Shown: positions 27,544 through 34,890 of the stretch, one piece after another
Numbering within the stretch: the stretch's first letter is position 1
Layout of the letters: the number at the start of each line of letters is the position of its first letter
Origin: Robertmurraya_A mangrovi
Lineage (GTDB): Bacteria > Bacillota > Bacilli > Bacillales > Cytobacillaceae
Reading direction: 5' to 3'
Assembly (NCBI RefSeq): GCF_034427655.1
Contig: NZ_JAXOFX010000004.1
Location: 248,001-312,000 of the forward strand
Length of the DNA: 64,000 nt
The notes under the pieces: generated by a model
Seen by the model: the letters and a program-made list of their open reading frames with translations, nothing else
Databases searched by the model: none
Told to the model about the DNA's origin: nothing
Made by a program: the position numbers and the translations under genes

Positions 27544-27729
27544 ATGAAAAAATTAATTTTCTCAAGTGCTTTAGCTCTTACTATAATTGGTGCAGCTACT
27601 TTTACATTCGGATTTGATACGGCAGGTATTCCAGTACAACATGGTAAGGAAAATGTGGTAGAACTAGCAGGTATTCCAGTTCAACATGGACCGCAGTATA
27701 CAACTCTAGGAATCCCTGTTCAACATTAA
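27544..27729 (+). CDS. Pro-peptide of a putative quorum-sensing pheromone with three GIPVQH repeats
   Basis: 61 aa from ATG 27544 (65 from GTG 27532; TTG 27535 has the best spacing to AAAGG, so the start is not settled). Residues 1-24 form a signal peptide (MKKLIFSSALALTIIGAATF). The short mature part consists of three copies of a heptapeptide-like unit: AGIPVQHG, AGIPVQHG and the C-terminal LGIPVQH, separated by 7 and 5 residues. In PapR and NprX, secreted pro-peptides are trimmed to 5-8 residues, imported by an oligopeptide permease and bound by the regulator. Here the core occurs three times, so one precursor could give three pheromone molecules. It lies in the same orientation as the PlcR-like gene and has its own terminator. 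Confidence 0.8.
   Translation: MKKLIFSSALALTIIGAATFTFGFDTAGIPVQHGKENVVELAGIPVQHGPQYTTLGIPVQH
27622..27726 (+). repeat. Three direct repeats encoding GIPVQH
   Basis: Units at 27622-27644 and 27667-27689 are identical at 22 of 23 bases; the third, at 27706-27726, encodes the same hexapeptide with different codons (GGAATCCCTGTTCAACAT). The protein repeat is therefore maintained despite silent drift. Confidence 0.85.
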
Positions 27730-27741
27730 AATAATGACAAG

Positions 27742-27769
27742 AAACAGTGAGGATATTCACTGTTTTTTT
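27742..27769 (+). terminator. Terminator of the pheromone gene
   Basis: AAACAGTGA pairs with TCACTGTTT around GGATAT, then T7. Confidence 0.9.
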
Positions 27770-27805
27770 AATAGATTTACTTTTCTATCAACATATCAAT
27801 ACAAT

Positions 27806-27842
27806 AGGCCTTCACCAGTAATTAATATTGTGGTGAAGGCCT
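27806..27842. terminator. Hairpin ending the 5'-nucleotidase gene
   Basis: A perfect 12-bp stem (AGGCCTTCACCA and its complement) with a 13-base loop, 20 bases after the minus-strand stop. The T run is weak. Confidence 0.65.
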
Positions 27843-27862
27843 CAATAGTTTTATATTATATT

Positions 27863-29791
27863 TTACTTTTTACCCTTACCTTTTCCTTTATCTTTTCCTT
27901 TTCCTTTATCCTTACCTCTACCTTTGCCGTTTCCTTTATCTTCGCTACTAACAACAATCTCGATTGCCTTACTGACATTACCCGCTTTATCCTTTGCAGT
28001 TACGATTAAATTAGTACCGGCCTTTTGCTTTTTCTTAATACTAACAGAGAATTTTCCATCTTTCTTCGTAGTACCATAGCCAATTCTATTCTTTCCAACA
28101 TAAATAGAGATTTTTGTATAAGCTTCTGCTTTACCAGTAACCTTTTTATCTGAATTTTTAACTCCGTTTACCACAGGAGCATTAGGAGCGGTAGTATCTC
28201 CGTTACTGACTTGAGCTTCCTGTATAATTCTTCCCTCTACCTTAGGGGATACCAAACTATACTTACTTAAATAATCAACCATAACATCATAGTCTACAAT
28301 GAATAGTTCCTTCATTCGTCCTTCATCTTTAGCCTTTTTAAACATCGTAAATCCGTCTCCGCCATCAGCGGTAAAGGCATTAGTAGCTACTCTGTATATC
28401 TTCGTTTTATCAAGAGGTTTAAATCCATCATCTGTTTTAGCTTCAACAGACCAAACTCTGCTGCCAACTGGCTTAGTTAGATCAAACTTATATTTAATCC
28501 CAGAAACTTGTAGGAATCGCCCTTCCACTGTTTCTACTCCGCTTACACCATGTTCTAGTGCTTTCCAAAGTTCGTCGCCAGTAAGATCAAGTGTTACTAA
28601 AGTATTTTCATATGGTAAAACGGTTTTGACATGACCTAAAGTGATATCTCCTGCCTGGATAGATGAACGTATGCTTCCACCATTTTGAAGAGCAATATGA
28701 GTTTTTACAAATTGATTTGCTTTGGCAACCATGGAGTCTGTAATAAGGTTTCCTAAGTTAGTTTCCTTTGTACGTACGTCAGCACGTTCCCCATTTAAAA
28801 ATACATCCGTTTTTCCGACAATTCTTTTTGTATATTCTTCAAGCTCTGCTTTGTACTCATTTACTTTCGTTTTAACATGTTGATTTTCAGAGTAAGTAGA
28901 TAGGTCTGCTAGTTGACCATTGTAACCTGTCACAACACCAGTGCTATTAAAGGTTACATCTAAAGAACCAAGGAAATTTAAGTGTTCTCCTGCTTGAACA
29001 ATAAGGGTTGGCTCTGTTTTGTTAATTACATATGGCTTATCAAGCGTTGTATGAGAGTGACCACCAACAATAATGTCAATTCCGTCAACCAACTGCCCAA
29101 GATTAATATCAGGCTTATAACCTAGGTGTGATAATGCAATAATTTTATTAACTCCTACTCTTTTTAATGAGTCTACTGTTAATCTAGCCTTTTGAACGGA
29201 ATCCTCATAGACAATATCCTTACTAGGGCTAGATAGAATAGAAGTCTCCTCTGTTGTTAACCCAAAGATTCCGACCTTTTCCCCACCGATTGTTTTAATG
29301 ATGGAAGGATAAATTTTTCCACCTTCCGCAGGATTACCTGTGAAATCTCTATATAAAGGGCTTAAGTATGCATCTTTTGTAACGTTAACGTTTGCTGATA
29401 CCATCGGGAAATTCATTTGTCTAATAAAATTGGCAAGTGTGACAGAGTCTTTATCAAATTCATGGTTTCCAAATGTCATAGCATCATAACCTAATAAATT
29501 CATAAAATATAAATCTGCTAAACCATTGAACTTATTGAAATACAATGTTCCTGAGAAAACGTCTCCAGCATCAACTAGTAATGTGTTTGCTTTTTGACTG
29601 CGTAGAGTATTAACAGCGGTAAATAATCGTGGTTGTTGTTCTACACGAGCATGTGTGTCATTAGTATGTAGAATGGTTAAGTTGAAGTTACCTGTTGAAG
29701 CGGAAGCCTGTAAATTAGTAGGTACAATAAATGTTACTAATAAGGTAAGTAGGGTGGTGTAAATAAATACATTCAAATTAAACTTTTTCAA
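27863..29791 (-). CDS. Secreted 5'-nucleotidase (UshA/YfkN family) with Ig-like domain and basic Gly/Lys tail
   Basis: 642 aa from TTG 29791, which follows AGGAGG by eight bases. After the signal peptide, the metallophosphatase domain shows LTILHTNDTHAR, LLVDAGDVFSG, MTFGNHEFDKD, IIALSHLG and DIIVGGHSHT (metal ligands D, H, D, N, H, H). The 5'-nucleotidase C-terminal domain follows (NLGNLITDSM, IALQNGGSIRSSI, NAFTADGGDGF). Then comes a bacterial Ig-like module (KVTGKAEAYTKISIYVGKNR) and a tail of about 25 residues built from KGKDKGKGK repeats. It hydrolyses extracellular nucleotides for nucleoside and phosphate uptake. The basic tail probably holds it on acidic wall polymers. A related Ig module ends the proteins at 31734 and 54918. 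Confidence 0.92.
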   Translation of the reverse strand: MKKFNLNVFIYTTLLTLLVTFIVPTNLQASASTGNFNLTILHTNDTHARVEQQPRLFTAVNTLRSQKANTLLVDAGDVFSGTLYFNKFNGLADLYFMNLLGYDAMTFGNHEFDKDSVTLANFIRQMNFPMVSANVNVTKDAYLSPLYRDFTGNPAEGGKIYPSIIKTIGGEKVGIFGLTTEETSILSSPSKDIVYEDSVQKARLTVDSLKRVGVNKIIALSHLGYKPDINLGQLVDGIDIIVGGHSHTTLDKPYVINKTEPTLIVQAGEHLNFLGSLDVTFNSTGVVTGYNGQLADLSTYSENQHVKTKVNEYKAELEEYTKRIVGKTDVFLNGERADVRTKETNLGNLITDSMVAKANQFVKTHIALQNGGSIRSSIQAGDITLGHVKTVLPYENTLVTLDLTGDELWKALEHGVSGVETVEGRFLQVSGIKYKFDLTKPVGSRVWSVEAKTDDGFKPLDKTKIYRVATNAFTADGGDGFTMFKKAKDEGRMKELFIVDYDVMVDYLSKYSLVSPKVEGRIIQEAQVSNGDTTAPNAPVVNGVKNSDKKVTGKAEAYTKISIYVGKNRIGYGTTKKDGKFSVSIKKKQKAGTNLIVTAKDKAGNVSKAIEIVVSSEDKGNGKGRGKDKGKGKDKGKGKGKK

Positions 29792-29855
29792 TTTAATTTC
29801 CTCCTTGTCTATTGGAAACAACTATATTCTCTAGCTGATGTTGCCTAGGAGTCTA

Positions 29856-29877
29856 GTCTATATATTTATATATAGAC
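29856..29877. promoter_or_regulatory. Perfect 22-bp dyad upstream of the 5'-nucleotidase gene
   Basis: GTCTATATAT and its exact complement flank TT. It lies 65-86 bases upstream of the TTG start, with the same 10-2-10 geometry as the dyad before the S-layer gene but a different sequence. Confidence 0.45.
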
Positions 29878-30510
29878 ACTTTCCGTTTAAATACCTCCTT
29901 ATTAATTTATTTGCAGATGAATCCATTAAAAATATACCACTAGTTTACTTTTTATCCCATAATTTTTAAAAAATCCCTTATATTTAACTATAAATATTTT
30001 AGGAATAACATTCTAATTAACCAGTTTATTAGTCAAATTAGTACTCAAGAACATAAAGCTAGTACGATGCCTATTAATGTCAGTAAAAGTAGAATTAGTA
30101 GAATATGAATGAGTATGCAAAGTCCTGTAGTGATAAACTAGTTTATTTTGAGACAAAAAAATAATAGATCCTGCCAGTTAACTTATCTGGATAAAAGCAA
30201 TGATTCTATTAAAAATAGATAGTTTATGAATTTTTTTTGTGCTTTTTTACCCAAATTCTAAAAAATAGAATTAAGCCTATAATTGTTTTCTCGACAAATC
30301 CATCAAAAATTCGAAAAATAATTACGCAAATTTTGAAAATATTTGTGGGATTATATGGTAATTTTACGATTTTTCTTTAGCCACAAATCTAGTATTTAGG
30401 CTTATAATCATATTGTAAACGTTGTAAAACATGTTAATCATTGGAAGGAGACGTTGAAGCTTATTCTGTATTTGGGCACTTGGAATATGTGGAGTCAGTA
30501 GTGCAACCGA
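29878..30510. other. Long AT-rich leader region
   Basis: Divergent from the 5'-nucleotidase. It holds a Spo0A-like box (30288-30298) and, near its end, AAGGAG at 30445-30450 followed by a 15-codon frame from TTG 30454 to TAG 30501 that could be a leader peptide or the stump of a deleted gene. No other gene was seen. Confidence 0.45.
30288..30298 (-). promoter_or_regulatory. Spo0A-like box
   Basis: On the minus strand TTTGTCGAGAA, one base from the TGTCGAA core, about 250 bases upstream of the coiled-coil gene. Weak. Confidence 0.3.
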
Positions 30511-30533
30511 CCTCCAATATAAAAAATTGGAGG
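30511..30533 (+). promoter_or_regulatory. Hairpin sequestering the Shine-Dalgarno sequence
   Basis: CCTCCAAT pairs perfectly with ATTGGAGG, an 8-bp stem with the 7-base loop ATAAAAA. The 3' arm contains the GGAGG that serves the ATG at 30543, so folding would block ribosome binding. Confidence 0.6.
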
Positions 30534-30542
30534 AGATTTAAC

Positions 30543-31181
30543 ATGGGTTTAATTTCAGGTAAGGTAGCAAGCGTATTGGTAGCAGGAAGTTTAGCAACAG
30601 GAGTAGCAACATACACAGGTACACAACATCTAGACACGATTAAAGAATTTGGTACGACATTGCAAGGTCAAGTTGAAACTCTTTCGGACAAGCTAAACCT
30701 AGCAAATGATAATATTGTTTTAGCGGAGAATGAGGCATATCGCAATATTCAATCTGCTAACAAAATTATTAAAAACAAAAATGAGAGAATCAATAATCTT
30801 GAGTCACAAGTGCAGCAAGCAAATGCAGATATTGAAAGCCTAAAAACAGCATTAGCTGCAAATGCAGCAGCGGTAGAAGGAAAAGAAGAAGCTGAGGTAA
30901 AAGTAGCTAACATTGCAGCTGTAACAGATGAACAAGCTTCTAACAACTTGGAATTAACTATAGGGGTCCAACAAAACCTAGATACGGCGGATTCCCGTAC
31001 TATAGCTGTTTCAAACCCTAATATGATAGATGTAGTTGTTACATATACATCTAATAAAGGACAAACTGGAACACTTACTGTACCGGCTGGCGATACACTG
31101 TATGTTAAAAAGGATAATAGTGGAGAAATGGTGACTTTCACTTATACACTTGGTGAAAAGAATTATAGCTCACATAAATAA
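30543..31181 (+). CDS. Exported coiled-coil protein of unknown function
   Basis: 212 aa. The start at 30543 follows GGAGG; the longer open frame to 30441 has none. The N-terminus (LISGKVASVLVAGSLATGVATY) is a hydrophobic signal or anchor. Residues about 30-110 are a long amphipathic coiled coil (LQGQVETLSDKLNLANDNIV, NERINNLESQVQQANADIES). The C-terminal 60 residues look like a small beta domain (NMIDVVVTYTSNKGQTGTLT, then PAGDTLYVKK). I recognise no family. The Shine-Dalgarno sequence lies in a hairpin, so translation may be regulated. It is monocistronic. Confidence 0.65.
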   Translation: MGLISGKVASVLVAGSLATGVATYTGTQHLDTIKEFGTTLQGQVETLSDKLNLANDNIVLAENEAYRNIQSANKIIKNKNERINNLESQVQQANADIESLKTALAANAAAVEGKEEAEVKVANIAAVTDEQASNNLELTIGVQQNLDTADSRTIAVSNPNMIDVVVTYTSNKGQTGTLTVPAGDTLYVKKDNSGEMVTFTYTLGEKNYSSHK

Positions 31182-31196
31182 TATAGATAGATGGAG

Positions 31197-31228
31197 AGGA
31201 GAGACTAGTTGTCTCTCTTTTTATTTTT
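31197..31228 (+). terminator. Terminator of the coiled-coil gene
   Basis: GAGAGAC pairs with GTCTCTC around TAGTT, then a long T-rich run. Confidence 0.85.
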
Positions 31229-31733
31229 TTTAAAGATGCTATCTAATCTATGTCATTTAAATAAGAATATTTATAATGGCTAGACGGCTAGGCTTACCTC
31301 TTTACCCTAATACATATTGTTAGTAAGTCTTGTTAGTAAGTCTTGGTTTAATACTGATATAAAAGCTCTTTCCCCCTTTATTGATATTTGTGATTTTGTT
31401 AACCGTATCGTAAACATATCTCAAGATCTCTTTTTAAACTTTCTCCTTGAGGACATCAGCTGACTGTAAGTCTCAACATCTTTATTTATTATTTCTCATT
31501 CATTTTATTGAATTTATACTCTTTCTTAACTAGTGTTTGTGAGAAATTAAGTTCTTGTTTAGGAACTCTCTTTTTTATTGATAGTATAAATATAATATAA
31601 AAGTAACTTTATAGAAATTATATTGGAATTATTTAATTCTAGTCATATATTTCATATAATGGAATTATTAAGGTAATCGATTGGCGATAGGTAAATGGCA
31701 CTCACCAATTAAACTTCACAGGAGGAATAAACA
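31229..31733. other. Gene-free gap, about 0.5 kb
   Basis: It contains a perfect 13-base tandem duplication (GTTAGTAAGTCTT twice, 31319-31344) and AT-rich promoter-like sequence before the next gene. Nothing coding was seen. Confidence 0.5.
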
Positions 31734-33482
31734 ATGAAACCGTTTTTTAGAGGCTTGGTTATTACAATTTTCTTAGTTTGTCATCTTACATTTACTGTTA
31801 ATGCAGCAAATGATCCAATTGCAAATGACACAGCAAGTGAAGCAGTAACTATTTCATCTGGTAAACCTGTTTACGCCAAAATTGAACATGGAAAAGATGA
31901 TGATTGGTACAAGTTTGAGATTAAAAAGGAAGGGACAGTTAGGGTCAGCCTTGAAAATCTTCCATTTGATTACGAGGCTTCATTGTTCGATGCGGATTCA
32001 AATAATCTATATGTATTAAGAAAAAATTACGACAACGCTGATCAAGCTAGTATGGCGGAATATGAAATATCTGATGCTGGTACCTATTTTATACAAGTAA
32101 AAAGTAATGGTTCATATTCTTCTTCTAAAGAATACAAATTAAAAGTGACTTACCCTTCTGATACAACTGTTCATGATAGTAGTTTGGAACCTAATGATAC
32201 AAAAGAAAATGCTTATTCAGTGAAATCAGGGAAAATTTATAAAGCAACAATTGATTCATCTTTTGATCAAGATGTATATATGTTAGATGTGAAAAAAGCA
32301 GGAGAAATAAAGGTTTGGATTGATAATCTACCATATGATTATAGAGTGGTAGTTTATAATGAGCAATTTAGTGAACTGAGAACGAGTCTCTTAACGTCAT
32401 GGGATCATGTCTCTCATACTGTTAAAGATAAAGGAAGATATTATGTAGTGGTTTACTCACCTAAAAATCAATATTCTGAAGACACAGAGTATCTATTCAA
32501 GGCTACATTCCCTGATAAAGTAAGTCATGACAAATCATTTGAGCCTAACGATACACAAGAAACTGCGTACGCACTTACATCGGGAAAACCATTTAATGCA
32601 AAGTTAGAATATCAACATGATGTAGATGTATATGAATTAAAGGTGGCAAAAAAGGGACAAGTCCGTGTTAATCTTGAAAACCTACCGTTCTCTTATTCAA
32701 TGGAACTATACAATGAAAAAGGAAATCAGCTTTCTGGGAGCTTTTCCAAAGGGAAAAATGCAAAGTACATTGACTACAACGTAAATGAAGCTGGATCATA
32801 TTTTATTCACATTAAATCTTACTTAAAAGAGTATTCGAAAACAAAAAGCTATAAAATTTTAGCTACTTTCCCAACAGCAAAAGTAACACATAATAAAAAG
32901 ACAATGGAACCTAATGATGTTAGAGAATATGCTGTTTCGTTAAAATCAGGAAAGTCTTTCAAAGGTATCATCAGTACAGTCACAGATGAAGATTACTATA
33001 AAATATCGGTGAAAAAAGGAGAAAAAATTTCCGTAACTTTATCCGATTTAGTCTATGATTACAAGTTAACCATTTACGATAAAGATGGTAAGAAACTAAA
33101 AGATAAAACAAACTGGGGGAAAAAGCCGGTAGAGCTACTTTATAAAGCTATAGAATCAGGAGTTCTTTATATTAGTGTTTCACCTATCAAAGAGGAGTTC
33201 TCTGCTAAAAATCCATACAAATTGTACGTATTAAAAAGTAAATACTTCAAGGCAATTGTTAATGAAGTTACATCAGACTCTCGTCTAATCGGCGGGGAAG
33301 CTGAGCCTAATACGACGGTATATATAACAGCAAATGGAAAAGTACTAGCGCAAAAGAAAAGCACATCAACAGGCTACTACTATATAAACATTCCAAAACA
33401 AAAATCAAAAACAAAAATCACCGTCTACACAAAAGACTCAAAAGGCAACAAAAGCCCAACAACGACGACAGTAGTAAAATAG
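31734..33482 (+). CDS. Secreted protein with four PPC-like domains and C-terminal Ig-like module
   Basis: 582 aa. The signal peptide is followed by four beta-sandwich repeats of about 115 residues. Each has the pre-peptidase C-terminal (PPC) pattern: EPNDTxENAxSVKSGK, then a DxDxYxLxVKKxGxVRVxLENLPxDY strand, then GxYFIxVKS. They begin near residues 28, 145, 262 and 385; the first has a reduced EPND-like entry. PPC domains usually accompany secreted proteases and bind surfaces or substrates; here there is no catalytic domain. The last 70 residues are an Ig-like module (LIGGEAEPNTTVYITANGKV) related to those ending the proteins at 27863 and 54918. AGGAGG precedes the ATG. Confidence 0.8.
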   Translation: MKPFFRGLVITIFLVCHLTFTVNAANDPIANDTASEAVTISSGKPVYAKIEHGKDDDWYKFEIKKEGTVRVSLENLPFDYEASLFDADSNNLYVLRKNYDNADQASMAEYEISDAGTYFIQVKSNGSYSSSKEYKLKVTYPSDTTVHDSSLEPNDTKENAYSVKSGKIYKATIDSSFDQDVYMLDVKKAGEIKVWIDNLPYDYRVVVYNEQFSELRTSLLTSWDHVSHTVKDKGRYYVVVYSPKNQYSEDTEYLFKATFPDKVSHDKSFEPNDTQETAYALTSGKPFNAKLEYQHDVDVYELKVAKKGQVRVNLENLPFSYSMELYNEKGNQLSGSFSKGKNAKYIDYNVNEAGSYFIHIKSYLKEYSKTKSYKILATFPTAKVTHNKKTMEPNDVREYAVSLKSGKSFKGIISTVTDEDYYKISVKKGEKISVTLSDLVYDYKLTIYDKDGKKLKDKTNWGKKPVELLYKAIESGVLYISVSPIKEEFSAKNPYKLYVLKSKYFKAIVNEVTSDSRLIGGEAEPNTTVYITANGKVLAQKKSTSTGYYYINIPKQKSKTKITVYTKDSKGNKSPTTTTVVK

Positions 33483-33503
33483 TTTATTAAAGGTGACATT
33501 AAA

Positions 33504-33519
33504 GGTGACAGGCACCTGC
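33504..33519 (-). repeat. Dispersed CAGGTGCCTGTCACC element, copy 3 (inverted)
   Basis: Reverse complement of copies 1 and 2 with one different end base. A partial copy (AAAGGTGACA) repeats just before it. With copy 4 it bounds a 139-base segment as inverted repeats. Confidence 0.8.
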
Positions 33520-33538
33520 AACATTTCTGTAACATAAC

Positions 33539-33576
33539 AAAAAGATTGGGGAGCGTATATCCCCAATCTTTTTTAC
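33539..33576 (+). terminator. Terminator of the PPC-domain gene
   Basis: AAAAAGATTGGGGA pairs with TCCCCAATCTTTTTT. Confidence 0.9.
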
Positions 33577-33626
33577 TATATGCAACTATCTATTTCAGTA
33601 TTTTAAATTTGAATTACGGTAATATT

Positions 33627-33642
33627 TCAGGTGCCTGTCACC
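33627..33642 (+). repeat. Dispersed CAGGTGCCTGTCACC element, copy 4
   Basis: Fifteen bases identical to copies 1 and 2, about 60 bases upstream of the riboswitch promoter. Confidence 0.8.
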
Positions 33643-33700
33643 AAACATTAAAATGGTACAAAGTACCCATAACACACGTATATCAAAGATCCTATAGAGG

Positions 33701-33709
33701 TGGTATATT
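33701..33709 (+). promoter_or_regulatory. Candidate extended -10 promoter for the riboswitch transcript
   Basis: TGGTATATT fits TGnTATAAT with one change. Transcription would begin near 33716, just at the 5' end of the riboswitch. Confidence 0.45.
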
Positions 33710-33715
33710 ATATCT

Positions 33716-33800
33716 ATAAAGGTACAACCCGGGAAACCTGGTGTCACAAAGCTTAGGGGCTAAGGGACTAATTCCTACGCCAGCCAGCTGCCGTTTACCA
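33716..33800 (+). ncRNA. Cyclic di-GMP-I (GEMM) riboswitch
   Basis: The conserved GEMM-I parts appear in order: ACCCGGGAAACCTGG (P1b hairpin with a GAAA tetraloop), GTCACAAAGC (matching the consensus GACGCAAAGC), GGGGCTAAGG (tetraloop receptor side), a variable stem, then CAGCCAGCTGCCG. GGTA at 33721 and TACC at 33796 can close the outer helix. The aptamer ends about 17 bases before the ATG, and AAAGGAGG lies between. No terminator hairpin sits in that space, so translational control is more likely. Ligand choice between c-di-GMP and related dinucleotides cannot be settled by eye. Confidence 0.82.
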
Positions 33801-33816
33801 AAAGGAGGAAAACGTA

Positions 33817-34731
33817 ATGAAAAGAAATTGGTATTCAAAACTATTTGTAGGATTAACTGCTGCGACTTTTGTGTTTAGCTCAGCATCTATGGCTGATGCT
33901 AAGGGTCCTGACAAGGGAAACAAACATAAGGTCGAAGAAACAAAAGAGGTAGAACAAAAGCCAAAGCAGGAAGAATCGAAACCAGTAAAAGAAGAAAAAG
34001 GTAACAAAAAGGAAGAAAGTAAGTCTGTTAAAGAAGAAAAACAAACCAATGAAAAAAAGCAAACAAAAGAAAAGAAAGTAAAAGAAGAAAAGAAATCTAA
34101 GAATAAAGTTAAAATAGTATCTAAAGAAGCAAAAAATATAGAAAAACGTTTAAATTCAATAGAAAAAGAGATTGCTAAAGTATCAAAATCGATTGACTCA
34201 TATTTTAGTGTAGATGAAAAAACTACTCAAGAAACAGAGCAAGAAACTACTCAAAATCCAGAACAAGAGACAGTTGAACAAAATACAGAACAAAACACAA
34301 CTGAACAAGACACGGCAGAACAGGCTAATGTTGAGTCTGAAAATGAGTATACAAGTAAGGAAGTTTCATCAAAATATAATAGCTTCAAAGGGAAGCTTAA
34401 TGCTCAAATCAATAAGCTAAAAACAGTTGTAAAGCAATTAGGTCACAAGAAATTTAAAGCTAGTGCGGTGGAAGTTAAAGGACTTCTTGAAAGAGTAAAT
34501 GAGTTAAAATCAAAAGCAAAAGCTGAGATTGAGCGTGCAAAAACACTAAAGAAAGAAGTGTTAGCTCCTAAAGAAGAAGAGACAGAAACAACAGAAGGAC
34601 AGGCTCCAAGTGAAGGATCTGACGGGTCAACTGATGGACATGCTCCTATTGAAGATACACAACACCCGAGTGGTGACTCAACAGAAACATCTCCTGATTC
34701 AGGTAGTGCTCAAGACTCAATAACTGAATAA
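33817..34731 (+). CDS. Riboswitch-controlled secreted Lys/Glu-rich protein
   Basis: 304 aa with a signal peptide (MKRNWYSKLFVGLTAATFVF) cut near ADAKG. The mature protein is of very low complexity: a Lys/Glu region (about 30-105), a first helical block (EAKNIEKRLNSIEKEIAKVS), a Gln/Thr/Glu linker (TEQETTQNPEQE), a second helical block (SKYNSFKGKLNAQINKLKTV, KGLLERVNELKSKAKAEI) and an acidic Ser/Gly/Pro tail. There is no LPXTG, SLH, LysM or other anchor, so it is probably released or held by charge. DUF5667-like spacing of the helical blocks is possible. Control by a c-di-GMP riboswitch suggests a role in attachment or matrix; this is inference from the leader. Confidence 0.75.
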   Translation: MKRNWYSKLFVGLTAATFVFSSASMADAKGPDKGNKHKVEETKEVEQKPKQEESKPVKEEKGNKKEESKSVKEEKQTNEKKQTKEKKVKEEKKSKNKVKIVSKEAKNIEKRLNSIEKEIAKVSKSIDSYFSVDEKTTQETEQETTQNPEQETVEQNTEQNTTEQDTAEQANVESENEYTSKEVSSKYNSFKGKLNAQINKLKTVVKQLGHKKFKASAVEVKGLLERVNELKSKAKAEIERAKTLKKEVLAPKEEETETTEGQAPSEGSDGSTDGHAPIEDTQHPSGDSTETSPDSGSAQDSITE

Positions 34732-34737
34732 TAACAA

Positions 34738-34782
34738 TAATAGGCAGAGAAAATATTTAAAATATTTCTCTGCCTATTTTAA
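34738..34782 (+). terminator. Terminator of the riboswitch-controlled gene
   Basis: ATAGGCAGAGAAA pairs with TTTCTCTGCCTAT, with AT-rich extension and TTTTAATT after it. Confidence 0.85.
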
Positions 34783-34890
34783 TTAAGAAATAGCAATTAC
34801 TGTTTTGGAGTTATTTTCCTTTATATAGGACAATAGAGATGGTAAAATTCTAATGTGTTAGGACCTTAAGTATGAAAAGGAGACTGGTAT

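Noticed and set aside
27622..27726. CRISPR-like array
   Set aside because: The three repeats are in frame and encode GIPVQH; the spacers are coding and no cas genes are present. No CRISPR array was seen anywhere in the window.
33716..33800. Riboswitch as ydaO (c-di-AMP) or another class
   Set aside because: The GAAA tetraloop hairpin, CACAAAGC and CAGCCAGCTGCC landmarks fit GEMM-I; no ydaO-type landmarks are present.
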